Shown: piece after piece, positions 1-7,760 of the stretch
How positions within the stretch are numbered: the first letter of the stretch is position 1
Layout of the letters: every line of letters starts with the position of its first letter
Source of the DNA: an uncultured Oxalobacteraceae bacterium
GTDB lineage: Bacteria > Pseudomonadota > Gammaproteobacteria > Burkholderiales > Burkholderiaceae
NCBI GenBank assembly: GCA_946478765.1
Contig: CAMLDH010000017.1
Span: forward strand, 1 to 23,448
DNA: 23,448 nucleotides
Direction: 5' to 3'
The notes under the pieces: generated by a model
The model's database searches: none
Seen by the model: the letters and a program-made list of their open reading frames with translations, nothing else
Told to the model about the DNA's origin: nothing
Position numbers and translations under genes: made by a program

Positions 1-156
1 TGAACACCTGCTTAGATGCGATGCCTGCTAGGCGCGCAACAACGCAGGCGCCGCATATGGCGGCAACGGAGGGCTGCTTCATTAGTTAGAGCTAAAGAGG
101 CAATCAATTAATGTGCGGCTTCCCTCAAGGGGGCCCACGTTTCAAGACGGAGCATT

Positions 157-1530
157 ATGAAAGTAACGATTATTGGTACTGGCTATGTCGGCCTGGTTAC
201 CGGCGCTTGCCTGGCAGAACTCGGAAACGACGTGTTTTGCCTCGATGTCGATCAAAACAAGATCGACATTCTGAACAACGGCGGTATCCCGATTCACGAG
301 CCGGGGCTGGCGGACGTCGTGACGCGCAACCGCGCCGCCGGACGTCTGAAATTCTCGACCGATGTCGCGGCCAGTGTCGCGCATGGTGATATCCAGTTCA
401 TCGCCGTGGGCACGCCGCCGGACGAAGACGGATCGGCCGATCTGCAATATGTGGTTGCTGCGGCACGCAACATCGGCAAGCACATGAACGGATTCAAAGT
501 GATTGTCGATAAATCGACCGTGCCGGTCGGTACCGCCGACAAGGTCAGGGCCGCTGTCACCGCCGAGTTGCGGGCGCGCGATAGCAATACCAGATTTTCT
601 GTCGTGTCCAATCCGGAATTCTTGAAAGAAGGTGCGGCGGTTGAGGACTTCATGCGCCCCGACCGTATTGTCATCGGATGCGACAGTACGCCGGAAGGGG
701 TGCAAGCCCATGCGTCGATGAAAAAATTGTATTCGCCCTTCAATCGACATCACGAGCGCACTTTCTGGATGGACGTGCGCTCCGCAGAATTCACCAAGTA
801 TGCGGCGAATGCGATGCTGGCAACGCGCATCTCGTTCATGAACGAACTGGCCAATCTGGCGGACCAGGTTGGCGCCGATATCGAAGCGGTACGGCAGGGC
901 ATCGGCTCCGATCCGCGCATCGGTTACGGCTTTCTCTATGCCGGTTGCGGTTATGGCGGCTCATGTTTCCCGAAAGACGTGCAGGCCCTGGAACGCACTG
1001 CACGCGACTATGGACAGGATTTGCTGATTTTGCGCGCCGTGGAAGCGGTCAACAATCATCAAAAGAATGTGCTCGGCAAGAAAATCGTTACCCGTTTCGG
1101 CGAGAACCTGGCGGGCAAGCATTTTGCATTGTGGGGATTGGCGTTCAAGCCGAATACCGACGACATGCGGGAAGCGGCGGCACGCGTATTGTTGCGTGAA
1201 CTGATTGGGCGCGGCGCTTCGGTGGCGGTCTACGATCCGGTTGCGATGACCGAGGCCAAGCGCGTACTCGCACTCGACTTCGGCCATGCGACCGATGGCT
1301 TGTCGCGCATCCGTTTCAGCGACAGTCCGATGGATGCACTGCAGGATGCAGATGCGCTGGCGATTGTCACGGAGTGGAAAGCGTTTCGCAGCCCCGATTT
1401 CGATCGCGTCAAATCCCTGCTTAAAGCGCCGGTCATTTTTGATGGACGCAATCTGTTCGAGCCGCAGCTCATGGCCGATATCGGTTTCGAGTACCACGGC
1501 ATCGGCCGCTCGGTACTGACGCGTGCATGA
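157..1530 (+). CDS. ugd: UDP-glucose 6-dehydrogenase
   Basis: Oxidises UDP-glucose to UDP-glucuronate with two NAD+, supplying a cytoplasmic precursor for exopolysaccharide, capsule or modified LPS. The 457-residue protein begins with a Rossmann nucleotide-binding motif, GTGYVG at residues 7-12. The active-site segment GGSCFPKD carries the catalytic cysteine at residue 270. A central dimerisation helix region and a C-terminal UDP-binding domain ([18 protein letters not shown]) follow. Length is normal for bacterial Ugd. The ATG has a GGAG Shine-Dalgarno six bases upstream. The stop overlaps the next start as ATGA, so it is probably translationally coupled to rfaE1, consistent with a cell-envelope sugar operon. 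The 156 bases upstream hold no gene I can support; the TGA at position 1 could be the end of a gene outside the window. Confidence 0.96.
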   Translation: MKVTIIGTGYVGLVTGACLAELGNDVFCLDVDQNKIDILNNGGIPIHEPGLADVVTRNRAAGRLKFSTDVAASVAHGDIQFIAVGTPPDEDGSADLQYVVAAARNIGKHMNGFKVIVDKSTVPVGTADKVRAAVTAELRARDSNTRFSVVSNPEFLKEGAAVEDFMRPDRIVIGCDSTPEGVQAHASMKKLYSPFNRHHERTFWMDVRSAEFTKYAANAMLATRISFMNELANLADQVGADIEAVRQGIGSDPRIGYGFLYAGCGYGGSCFPKDVQALERTARDYGQDLLILRAVEAVNNHQKNVLGKKIVTRFGENLAGKHFALWGLAFKPNTDDMREAAARVLLRELIGRGASVAVYDPVAMTEAKRVLALDFGHATDGLSRIRFSDSPMDALQDADALAIVTEWKAFRSPDFDRVKSLLKAPVIFDGRNLFEPQLMADIGFEYHGIGRSVLTRA

Positions 1531-2459
1531 GCACCGTGATCCCAGCGTCGTTCAACGCGACCCGCATTCTCGTCGTCGGCGATGTCATGCTCGATCGCTA
1601 CTGGTTTGGCGACGTCAGTCGTATTTCTCCTGAGGCGCCGGTGCCTGTCGTGCGCGTTGAGCGGCGCGATGAGCGTTTGGGCGGCGCGGCGAATGTGGCG
1701 CGCAATGCGGTCGCGTTGGGTGCGCATACTGGCTTGCTCGGTGTGGTTGGACAGGATGAGGCGGGCAATCTGGTCGAGAAGTTGTTGCACGACCTGGAGA
1801 TCCAGACCTATCTGAATCGCGATGTATCGATCTCGACCATTATCAAGTTGCGTGTGATCGGCCGGCAACAACAACTGTTGCGCATCGATTTTGAAAACCC
1901 GCCGACCGATACCGTATTGCGTGACAAGTTAACCCAGTTCAATGCCTTGTTGCCGCAGTATGACGTGATCGTGTTGTCCGATTATGCAAAAGGCAGCTTG
2001 GTCAATGTGGCCCAGATGATTGCGTCCGCCCGCAAATTGGGCAAGCGGATTCTGGTGGATCCGAAAGGCGACGATTTTTCGCCCTATGCCGGCGCATCGA
2101 TGCTGACGCCGAATAAAGGTGAATTGCGGCGTATTGTCGGCACCTGGAAGACCGAAGAGGAACTGACGGCGAAAGCGCAGCAACTGCGTGTCGCACTGGA
2201 ACTGGAGGCCTTGCTGTTGACCCGTTCGGAAGAGGGCATGACACTCTATACCGAGCAGGAAGTAATCCACATGCCGGCGATGGCGCGCGAAGTCTATGAT
2301 GTGTCCGGCGCGGGTGATACGGTCATTGCGGTCATGGCCGTCATGCTTGGCGCGGGCGTGCCGATGGCGGAAGCGGTAGCGATCGCCAATCGCGCCGGCG
2401 GTATCGTGGTCGGCAAGTTGGGCACTGCGACCGTGACCAAGGAAGAACTCTTTTCCTAA
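1527..2459 (+). CDS. rfaE1: D-glycero-beta-D-manno-heptose-7-phosphate kinase (HldE N-terminal domain type)
   Basis: PfkB/ribokinase-family sugar kinase that phosphorylates heptose-7-phosphate at C1 in ADP-heptose synthesis for the LPS inner core. The 310-aa protein matches only the kinase half of bifunctional E. coli HldE. The cytidylyltransferase-like ADP-transferase domain is absent and must be encoded elsewhere (rfaE2/hldC). Visible motifs are [21 protein letters not shown] near the N-terminus, the substrate-binding GGAANVA (about 52-58), and the PfkB signature DVSGAGDT with the catalytic base Asp264. The start ATG overlaps the ugd stop. The gene that often follows in related genomes, hldD, is not present downstream. 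Confidence 0.94.
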   Translation: MSTVIPASFNATRILVVGDVMLDRYWFGDVSRISPEAPVPVVRVERRDERLGGAANVARNAVALGAHTGLLGVVGQDEAGNLVEKLLHDLEIQTYLNRDVSISTIIKLRVIGRQQQLLRIDFENPPTDTVLRDKLTQFNALLPQYDVIVLSDYAKGSLVNVAQMIASARKLGKRILVDPKGDDFSPYAGASMLTPNKGELRRIVGTWKTEEELTAKAQQLRVALELEALLLTRSEEGMTLYTEQEVIHMPAMAREVYDVSGAGDTVIAVMAVMLGAGVPMAEAVAIANRAGGIVVGKLGTATVTKEELFS

Positions 2460-2470
2460 AAGGAAGCACC

Positions 2471-2566
2471 ATGCCTTGGCATTGCCGGTCGCGATGTCAA
2501 CCGCTTCATGAACAAACCGTTAAGCATGGCAGGGCGAGCATCATGTTCAACCACTTGATACATTGA
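2471..2566 (+). CDS. Possible 31-aa ORF in the rfaE1-comEA gap (doubtful, perhaps a gene remnant)
   Basis: A 31-codon ORF starts eight bases after an AGGA sequence and ends TGA. It fills most of the 134-bp gap between rfaE1 and the comEA-like gene, where hldD stands in many relatives. The C-terminal residues HGRASIMFNH faintly recall the HldD segment HKGRMASV-FHHFNQ, which I know from memory; the match is short and could be chance. There is no other evidence of expression. It may be a decayed remnant, a leader peptide, or nothing. Confidence 0.2.
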   Translation: MPWHCRSRCQPLHEQTVKHGRASIMFNHLIH

Positions 2567-2593
2567 CCGAATCATTAGACAAGAGAGAGCCAC

Positions 2594-3043
2594 ATGTTGA
2601 AAAAACTATTGTTAGCCGTTGCCACTGTCATCGCAACCATGGGTTTCGCATTCGCACAAGTTGATGTGAATAAAGCGGATCAAGCAGCACTCGACGGCGT
2701 CAAAGGCATTGGCCCCAAAACTTCCAAGACGATTATCGATGAGCGTAAAAAAGGCGGCGACTTCAAGGACTGGGCTGACTTTGAAAAGCGGGTGAAAGGT
2801 ATTGGCGGGAAGAATTCGGCCAAGCTGTCGGCAGCCGGCTTGATGGTGAATGGTCAAGCCAAATCGGCTGCCGCGGGCGCCACCGCTTCGGCCAAGAATG
2901 AGAACAAAGCGTCCGCCAGCGCCAAGGCCGAACCGAAGAAAGATGACATGAAGGATGCGAAGAAGGATAAGAAAGCCGACAAGACTGCGTCCGCTTCGGC
3001 GTCTGCTGCGGCTTTGGCATCTGCACCGGCCAAAAAGCCGTAA
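2594..3043 (+). CDS. ComEA-like secreted helix-hairpin-helix DNA-binding protein with Lys/Ala-rich tail
   Basis: The 149-aa protein starts with a Sec signal peptide (Lys-Lys then a hydrophobic stretch, probable cleavage after AFA at about residue 21). A tandem helix-hairpin-helix domain at about 22-85 carries the hairpins VKGIGPKTSKTI and VKGIGGKNSAKL, as in ComEA, which binds double-stranded DNA in the periplasm during competence. Residues from about 90 to the end are low-complexity Ala/Lys/Ser with KKDDMKDAKKDKKADK, resembling a histone-H1-type tail. The tail is unlike classical ComEA and would add non-specific DNA affinity (inference). An AGAGAG purine tract precedes the ATG, and a strong terminator follows. 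The role in uptake is inferred from the domain only. Confidence 0.85.
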   Translation: MLKKLLLAVATVIATMGFAFAQVDVNKADQAALDGVKGIGPKTSKTIIDERKKGGDFKDWADFEKRVKGIGGKNSAKLSAAGLMVNGQAKSAAAGATASAKNENKASASAKAEPKKDDMKDAKKDKKADKTASASASAAALASAPAKKP

Positions 3044-3063
3044 GCTTTTCTGCTTATTAAAAG

Positions 3064-3097
3064 GCCCCGCCGGTGCGAACAGCGGGGCTTTTTTTTA
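3064..3097 (+). terminator. Rho-independent terminator after the comEA-like gene
   Basis: A perfect 7-bp stem, GCCCCGC (3064-3070) with GCGGGGC (3082-3088), has an 11-nt loop and is followed by eight T residues. It begins 21 bases after the comEA-like stop codon and separates that gene from cysM. Confidence 0.92.
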
Positions 3098-3185
3098 TTG
3101 CCTGGCGCTCTTGGAGAACGAGCCGTACGCGGTTCGGCATCTCCGATTAAAATGGTATTTTTGTACAAGCAATTTTCAGGAAGCC

Positions 3186-4088
3186 ATGCCTTATCTGACT
3201 CTCGAAGACACGATCGGCAATACGCCGTTGATCCAGTTGAAACATATTCCCGGTGAAGACGCGGCACGCCGCAATAACCTTATTTTGGGAAAACTGGAGG
3301 GCAATAATCCGGCTGGTTCGGTCAAGGACCGTCCCGCATTGTCGATGATCAAGAACGCGGAAGCGCGCGGCGAGATCAAGCCCGGGGATACGCTGATTGA
3401 AGCGACCAGCGGCAACACCGGCATTGCACTGGCGATGGTGGCGGCAATGCGCGGCTACAAGATGGTGCTGCTGATGCCGGAAAATCTGAGCATCGAGCGG
3501 CGCCAGAGCATGGCGGCGTATGGTGCGAAGATCATCCTGACGCCAAAGACCGGCGGCATGGAGTATGCGCGCGATCTGGCCGAGCAAATGCAAAAGGAGG
3601 GTCAAGGCATCATCCTCGATCAATTTGCCAATCCCGATGGTCCGCTTTCCCACTACGAGGGAACAGGACCCGAAATATGGCGCGATACCGAGGGACGCGT
3701 TACCCATTTCGTCAGTGCGATGGGCACCACCGGCACGATTATGGGCGTGTCGCGCTATTTGAAAGAAAAAAATCCACAGATCCGGATTATTGGTGCGCAG
3801 CCGGAAGACGGTTCGCAAATTCCCGGCATTCGCAAATGGCCGGAAGCGTATTTGCCGAAAATCTTCGACAAATCGAGGGTGGACCAAGTGGAATCTGTAA
3901 GCCAGGCGGCCTCGGAGCACATGGCACGCCGGATGGCGGCGGAAGAGGGTATCTTCTGCGGCATCTCAGCCGCGGGCGCGTGCGAAATCGCTTTGCGCAT
4001 TTCCCGAAATGTCGAAAATGCGACGATCGTCTTTATTGTATGCGACCGCGGTGACCGCTATCTATCCGCAGGCATTTTCCCTGCCTAA
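3186..4088 (+). CDS. cysM: Cysteine synthase B (O-acetylserine sulfhydrylase B)
   Basis: PLP enzyme that makes L-cysteine from O-acetylserine and sulfide; the CysM isoform can also use thiosulfate. The 300-aa protein has the PLP-binding Lys47 in NPAGSVKDRPA, the phosphate/substrate loop TSGNTG at 74-79, a glycine-rich GTTGT loop, and the CysM-type C-terminus CDRGDRYLS. The reading frame runs open upstream into the comEA-like gene, but the ATG at 3186 follows an AGGA tract and gives the standard N-terminus PYLTLEDTIGNTPLIQL, so I start there. The gene follows a terminator, so it probably has its own promoter in 3098-3185. It differs from CysK in lacking the CysK-type C-terminus. Confidence 0.95.
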   Translation: MPYLTLEDTIGNTPLIQLKHIPGEDAARRNNLILGKLEGNNPAGSVKDRPALSMIKNAEARGEIKPGDTLIEATSGNTGIALAMVAAMRGYKMVLLMPENLSIERRQSMAAYGAKIILTPKTGGMEYARDLAEQMQKEGQGIILDQFANPDGPLSHYEGTGPEIWRDTEGRVTHFVSAMGTTGTIMGVSRYLKEKNPQIRIIGAQPEDGSQIPGIRKWPEAYLPKIFDKSRVDQVESVSQAASEHMARRMAAEEGIFCGISAAGACEIALRISRNVENATIVFIVCDRGDRYLSAGIFPA

Positions 4089-4228
4089 AGCAGTTTTCAA
4101 GCTTGCTTACGGGGCCTAGGTCAGCCGCGCCAATCTTGAACCTGCGATGTTCGCGGTACCAATCAATCTATACAGCGGCGCTTCTTGATCCGGCCTTGGT
4201 TTCTGCAAAGTACTTGAAAACCGTTTTG

Positions 4229-4251
4229 ATGATTTGCAGGAGTCAAATCAT
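4229..4251. other. Hairpin between convergent cysM and the HTH gene
   Basis: Perfect 8-bp inverted repeat ATGATTTG / CAAATCAT with a 7-nt loop, overlapping the stop codon of the minus-strand HTH gene and 140 bases after cysM. No clean T-run follows on either strand, so a terminator role is only possible. The rest of 4089-4228 shows nothing I recognise. Confidence 0.35.
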
Positions 4252-4583
4252 TCCTGCGTATCCGTGCCGCCGCCCTCTTTGGGCTTGAATTGCTTATCGC
4301 TGATTCGGAATTTATCGCGACGGTCACCCATCAGGATGCGCAAATCCTTGATGCTCAGATCGCTGACTTCATGCATGCGAATGAGCAGAGATGCGCCTAC
4401 TGGCAACCTGCGATGGCGGATTTTGCTGATGACCGGCGGTGCAACCTCAAGGGCACGCGATAAAGCAGCGTCATTTTTCAGACTGAGCTTCTCGATCAAC
4501 GCATCCAGCAGATTGTTAGGGTCATAAGCTACTTGATCGGCGAGTCTTGTACTGTTCATAGTGTTGTCTAATTGAGTAGTCAT
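4248..4583 (-). CDS. Small Cro/CI-like HTH protein (conserved hypothetical type)
   Basis: A 111-aa protein. The central part (NNLLDALIEKLSL...AALSRALEVAPPVISKIRHRRLP) has the spacing of a Cro/CI-type helix-turn-helix: AALSRALEV as the second helix and PPVISKIRHRR as the recognition helix. A helical stretch, LLIRMHEVSDLSIKDLRILMG, follows, and the tail is short and charged. I recognise the general fold but no named family, so the DNA target is unknown. The frame is open to a TTG at 4622, but the ATG at 4583 gives a more usual N-terminus; another ATG is at 4559. No strong ribosome binding site precedes any of them. It stands alone, convergent with cysM, and its upstream region is AT-rich with a palindrome at 4684-4706. 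Confidence 0.7.
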   Translation of the reverse strand: MTTQLDNTMNSTRLADQVAYDPNNLLDALIEKLSLKNDAALSRALEVAPPVISKIRHRRLPVGASLLIRMHEVSDLSIKDLRILMGDRRDKFRISDKQFKPKEGGGTDTQE

Positions 4584-4683
4584 AATGGGTAGATAATTCC
4601 ATATTGCAAGTTTATTGTACAAGGAAATGCAGTCAGGAATTCATTTTCAAAACATTAATTGCAAGCTCACTATTTTATTATTG

Positions 4684-4706
4684 AATTCGCAACAAAACAG
4701 CGAATT
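4684..4706. promoter_or_regulatory. Candidate operator: AATTCGC-N9-GCGAATT
   Basis: A perfect 7-bp inverted repeat separated by nine bases lies about 100 bases upstream of the minus-strand HTH gene in AT-rich DNA. Arm length and spacing fit a dimeric HTH regulator, so autoregulation is conceivable. No consensus for this regulator is known to me. Confidence 0.25.
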
Positions 4707-4902
4707 TCTTAGAATAGATATGTTAAATGGGATTGTTGTATGGCTGCAATATAGTAAAAAAATTCCCAAATAGTATTAAAAATATTGCGCCGACAATTGG
4801 AGGAGGGCAGACGCCTTGGACGCCATGCTTGAACTTGCTGCTTTATCGAAAAGAAGATGCATTTCCTAGGTACAGTTCAGTCCTTTATATGGAGAGCTAC
4901 CG

Positions 4903-4983
4903 ATGCATGACAGATTGCAAGAATTGAATTTTAGTGTAGCCAACCCGAAGGGATGGTATTTTGATAATTCGCAACGCTGTTAA
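4903..4983 (+). CDS. Possible 26-aa small ORF
   Basis: The ATG at 4903 is preceded by GGAG with an eight-base spacer, and TAA closes the frame after 26 codons. The peptide is hydrophilic (ending PKGWYFDNSQRC), with no signal or membrane segment. It matches nothing I know. The ribosome binding site is the only support; it may equally be the 5' remnant of a decayed gene. Confidence 0.25.
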   Translation: MHDRLQELNFSVANPKGWYFDNSQRC

Positions 4984-5141
4984 TGGATGGGGTTTGATCG
5001 TCACTGTAACATTCTCACGGGTGAAGATTTTTTAAAAATCGGCAATCAACCCTTGGGTCTCACACAGGAAAGAGGTGGAAATTGAAAGGGCATGCGCGTT
5101 GTTGATGCAATTTTCATCCATCGTTGCTCGATTAACGGCGG

Positions 5142-5765
5142 CTATTTCTTGTTGGCCGGTATCTCTACCGTAGCAAGCCCCAAAGCGTGCCAACCTTCGA
5201 GACCGATGCGGCGTAGCGTTTCAATATTCTTTTCGTAAATGTCCGATGCATCGGGGAATGCCGCGACCGCGCGTTCAATGCTGGTTTCGCGCAACAGGTG
5301 CAGGACAGGGTAGGGTGAGCGATTGGTGTAATTGTCGATATCGGTCGAACTCGTTCCTGCGAACTGGTAGTCCGGATGAAAACTGGCAACCTGGATTTCA
5401 CCGTCAAGTCCGAGTTCGGCGATCGCCGCATCCGCCAGATCGAGAAAGTCGTTGTAGTCGAGAAAGTCGCGCAATACATGCGGATGGATCAACAATGCGG
5501 TGTCGCACAGCGCTGGATCCGCGCTCGCCAAGCCTTGAAGCTCGGAAACAAAGTCGCCCAGCAATTCCTTAGCGTTCTGCGCATCGCTCACCGCATAGCG
5601 AATCTGGGTTTTTACAAAGACGGATTTCGCGAACGGACAGAGATTGAGGCCGATCACCGCTTTTTCGACCCATGCATGGATGGTGGCGATGATCGCTTGC
5701 GAGGTGATCGATGTTGCGTCGTCGGCGCAGCTTGTGTTGACATCTTGGGTTGCGAATTGAATCAT
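5142..5765 (-). CDS. DUF1415 family protein
   Basis: A 207-aa cytoplasmic protein with the conserved blocks I associate with DUF1415: WVEKAVIGLNLCPFAKSVF near residues 32-50, HPDYQFAG around two thirds along, and NRSPYPVLHLLRE shortly after. No biochemical function is established to my knowledge. No signal peptide or membrane segment is seen. It is divergent from yaeQ with 111 bases between the starts, so the two promoters must lie close together. The ATG at 5765 has only a weak Shine-Dalgarno, and no better start is visible. Confidence 0.88.
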   Translation of the reverse strand: MIQFATQDVNTSCADDATSITSQAIIATIHAWVEKAVIGLNLCPFAKSVFVKTQIRYAVSDAQNAKELLGDFVSELQGLASADPALCDTALLIHPHVLRDFLDYNDFLDLADAAIAELGLDGEIQVASFHPDYQFAGTSSTDIDNYTNRSPYPVLHLLRETSIERAVAAFPDASDIYEKNIETLRRIGLEGWHALGLATVEIPANKK

Positions 5766-5876
5766 GGGATCGGCAAAGGAGTGGAAATAGGATTATGCGC
5801 CAATAATCAAATCAGCTATCCTTCACATCCTTCGGCGTTGTCCCGGAATCGGGCAATACATACACAAAACGACATC

Positions 5877-6425
5877 ATGGCTCTCAAATCCACTATCTAC
5901 AAAGCAGGCATTCAGATTGCCGACATGGACCGGCATTACTATCAGAATCATGCGATCACCATCGCCCGGCATCCGTCGGAAACCGACGAGAGGATGATGG
6001 TGCGAGTGCTGGCGTTCATACTCAATGCGCATGAAGCGCTTGCCTTTGGCAAGGGCTTGAGCGCTGATGATGAGCCTGACCTGTGGCAAAAGGACTTAAC
6101 CGGGGCCATCGAACTTTGGATTGATGTGGGGCTTCCTGATGAAAAGCTCATTCGCAGAGCCTGCGGGCGATCTCAGACAGTAATGCTCTACACGTACGGG
6201 GGAAAGGGGGCGGATATATGGCACGACCAGAACCGTTCGAAATTGGCGAAATTGAGAAACCTCAGCATCATCAATATCCCGGTAAACATTACCCAACAGA
6301 TGGCCTCCTTGGCGCAAAGAACGATGGATCTCCAATGCACCATTCAGGATGGGCAGATCTGGTTTTCAGGTGGAGAGGAAACAGTCCAAGTTGAGTTGAT
6401 TGCAATCCAAACTGCAAATCGATAA
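5877..6425 (+). CDS. yaeQ: YaeQ family protein
   Basis: A 182-aa protein colinear with E. coli YaeQ from the first residue (MALKSTIYKA). It includes the signature ARHPSETDERMMVR near 35-48, ADDEPDLW, the segment ELWIDVGLPDEKLIRRAC, and a C-terminal block with TMDLQCTIQDG. YaeQ folds are described as related to PD-(D/E)XK nucleases, but the cellular role is not settled. The frame is open for another 167 codons upstream; that part is antisense to the DUF1415 gene, and the family start is clearly the ATG at 5877. No terminator is visible downstream. Confidence 0.93.
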   Translation: MALKSTIYKAGIQIADMDRHYYQNHAITIARHPSETDERMMVRVLAFILNAHEALAFGKGLSADDEPDLWQKDLTGAIELWIDVGLPDEKLIRRACGRSQTVMLYTYGGKGADIWHDQNRSKLAKLRNLSIINIPVNITQQMASLAQRTMDLQCTIQDGQIWFSGGEETVQVELIAIQTANR

Positions 6426-6473
6426 CGCAATATTCCAGCAAGAAATCTCTGAAGCTGCATTAATTTGGCGGCA

Positions 6474-6492
6474 TTAACTCGGCTTTATCCAT
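6474..6492. repeat. Left copy of the CTCGGCTTTATCCAT repeat
   Basis: Positions 6478-6492 repeat exactly at 7658-7672. Extended to 6474-6492, the segment is an 18-of-19 inverted match to 7761-7779. It lies 52 bases beyond the stop of the second unknown gene (minus strand). On the minus strand each copy reads as ATG GAT AAA G.. GAG. Confidence 0.7.
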
Positions 6493-6544
6493 GTGCAGAC
6501 CGCTTCTGATAGAGGACCGGGAAGGGCATGTGCGCGGATGAAAC

Positions 6545-6991
6545 TCATTCGGCAGCGGGTGCGGCCGACGGGGGCATCTGAAACAGGGAAAAAATCAGGT
6601 TCTCGGTCGACGCTTTGTCGGTTGCGGGATCGAGCGGGTTCCACTCAGCGTTGTTGCGGTTGAGAATGGCGCCCATTACCATTGCTTGGGCAAGCTCTTG
6701 CCGTTGCTGGGCGGCGCTTTCCCGCTGGCGCGACATATTTTTCAATGCAAGGAAGCCGTTTGCGCAGTCTTGTTCCTGCGCCACATCGGCCTTTTTGTCT
6801 GGCGCCGGGAGCGATGCGTTGATCTCGCGCACGATCTCTTCCAGCATGACGAGGCTCTCTTCTCGCAGTTTGGACAATGCTTCGGCCATGGATGGATCCG
6901 CCTGTGCGCGCGCAAGGAGGTCCATCGCCTCTTTTTCCGACATTGCCGGCGCCTGCGCCGACTCCAGTGGTGGCTGCGTGTTGTCGTTCAT
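6545..6991 (-). CDS. Unknown alpha-helical protein, second gene of a two-gene unit
   Basis: A 148-aa protein that I do not recognise. It is hydrophilic and probably mostly helical: an N-terminal Pro/Gln/Ala-rich linker (1-17), a charged helical stretch SEKEAMDLLARAQADPSMAE followed by LREESLVMLEEIVREINASL, then a Gln/Arg-rich segment (about 85-105). The tail is Ala/Pro-rich (PPSAAPAAE). There is no signal peptide or membrane span. The ATG at 6991 has GGAAAG upstream. It lies 28 bases after the hendecad-repeat gene on the same strand, so the two are probably co-transcribed and functionally linked. Codon use looks similar to its neighbours. Confidence 0.65.
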   Translation of the reverse strand: MNDNTQPPLESAQAPAMSEKEAMDLLARAQADPSMAEALSKLREESLVMLEEIVREINASLPAPDKKADVAQEQDCANGFLALKNMSRQRESAAQQRQELAQAMVMGAILNRNNAEWNPLDPATDKASTENLIFSLFQMPPSAAPAAE

Positions 6992-7019
6992 CGGGAGCTC
7001 TTTCCGGAGGTTTTGGCTG

Positions 7020-7571
7020 TTACCAGCGACCGCTGCAAATCGAGCCGAGCCGCGACGCGATATGGTTCTGCAGGTTGTTGATCCGCGAGAACACGTGGCC
7101 GAACGTATTGTTCATCATGCTCTGCCCATAAGTGACAGGACTCGAAACGACATGCTGTGCCTGCACGAATGGATGCGAGACAGTATGAATCGCGTGATTG
7201 AACGCGTTATTGACCTGCTGTTGTACCTGCGCGATCGGGTGGGTCACCGCATACTGAGCTTGAGCAAACGGTCGAGTTAGCGCATAGTTTGTTTGGTAGG
7301 CGGCGTGGTTGAGTGTGCTTTGCAGCTGGGCAAGCGGACGGGTCACTGGGGCAAACGCCTGGTTCACATAAGGCCTAATGTACGTATTCATCAGTGTGTT
7401 ATGCAGGTTTGGCGGCGAGTATGCGTGGGCCATCGCCGCAAACGAATGAGCAGTGTGCGCCCAATGATTCATGGTGTTGCCCATCGTATGCGCGAACGAC
7501 GCGGCGCGCTGCATTGGCGACGTGAGGGGGTGGAGAAAATTGGGGTTTCCTCTGGGGATCGAATTATTCAT
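7020..7571 (-). CDS. Unknown protein made of tandem 11-residue repeats
   Basis: A 183-aa protein, rich in His, Asn, Gln and Ala, that I cannot assign to a family. From residue 76 to 174 it divides without gaps into nine 11-residue units, for example VTRPLAQLQST, LTRPFAQAQYA, VTHPIAQVQQQ and VSHPFVQAQHV. Position 1 is hydrophobic, position 4 often Pro, position 5 mostly hydrophobic and position 7 mostly Gln or His. Earlier units can be discerned around 34-44 and 64-74. Hendecad periodicity usually means a long amphipathic helix or right-handed coiled coil, though Pro in several units argues for kinks. No signal peptide or transmembrane segment is evident. It is the first gene of a two-gene unit with the 6545-6991 gene, and the start at 7571 has GAAAG upstream. 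Confidence 0.65.
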   Translation of the reverse strand: MNNSIPRGNPNFLHPLTSPMQRAASFAHTMGNTMNHWAHTAHSFAAMAHAYSPPNLHNTLMNTYIRPYVNQAFAPVTRPLAQLQSTLNHAAYQTNYALTRPFAQAQYAVTHPIAQVQQQVNNAFNHAIHTVSHPFVQAQHVVSSPVTYGQSMMNNTFGHVFSRINNLQNHIASRLGSICSGRW

Positions 7572-7657
7572 GATCAGCTAGCTTTCTTTCAAATTTGCAG
7601 AAAAACGATGCTTATATGTGTCAGCCAGCCTTATCTGGTTCCCTTATATAGGCGCAG

Positions 7658-7672
7658 CTCGGCTTTATCCAT
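7658..7672. repeat. Middle copy of the CTCGGCTTTATCCAT repeat
   Basis: An exact 15-base direct repeat of 6478-6492, so the pair encloses both unknown genes. It is also in inverted orientation to 7761-7775 (one mismatch). Confidence 0.7.
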
Positions 7673-7718
7673 TGATTATGTAAGTAATTGAATTTATTGG
7701 ACTTTGATTGCGAAGACA

Positions 7719-7743
7719 TGAAATCAAAAAGTCTTTGATTTCA
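7719..7743. repeat. Perfect 10-bp hairpin
   Basis: TGAAATCAAA pairs with TTTGATTTCA across the five-base loop AAGTC. No T-run follows on either strand, so it is not a typical terminator. It lies midway between two inverted copies of the 15-bp repeat. Confidence 0.6.
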
Positions 7744-7760
7744 AAGCGATTTGGCTAAAA

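Larger units (their letters stand above)
4584..5141. other. AT-rich intergenic region with no clear gene
   Basis: 558 bases between the HTH gene start and the DUF1415 stop. It is lower in GC than the flanks and contains the palindrome at 4684-4706, a 26-codon ORF with a good ribosome binding site at 4903, and an AT palindrome, GATTTTT-T-AAAAATC, near 5029-5043. A 66-aa frame at 4727-4927 lacks a ribosome binding site and looks accidental. No tRNA or known structured RNA was recognised. Confidence 0.5.

Noticed and set aside
1..156. Small stem-loop (GCCTGC/GCAGGC, 23-49) and short frames before ugd
   Set aside because: The stem is only 6 bp without a T-tract, and no coding signal is present; the region may be a simple leader or the end of an upstream operon spacer.
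142..753. 203-codon minus-strand frame opposite ugd
   Set aside because: Antisense shadow of a conserved gene with no ribosome binding site or domain.
4870..4890. Sequence resembling a known strong synthetic promoter core (CCTAGGTACAGT)
   Set aside because: Only a short coincidental match; the -35 and -10 boxes are not at proper spacing.
4727..4927. 66-aa plus-strand frame in the AT-rich gap
   Set aside because: No ribosome binding site, odd composition, no recognisable domain, and it overlaps the better-supported 26-aa frame.
5376..5876. 167-codon N-terminal extension of yaeQ
   Set aside because: It is antisense to the DUF1415 gene, and the YaeQ family starts exactly at the ATG at 5877.
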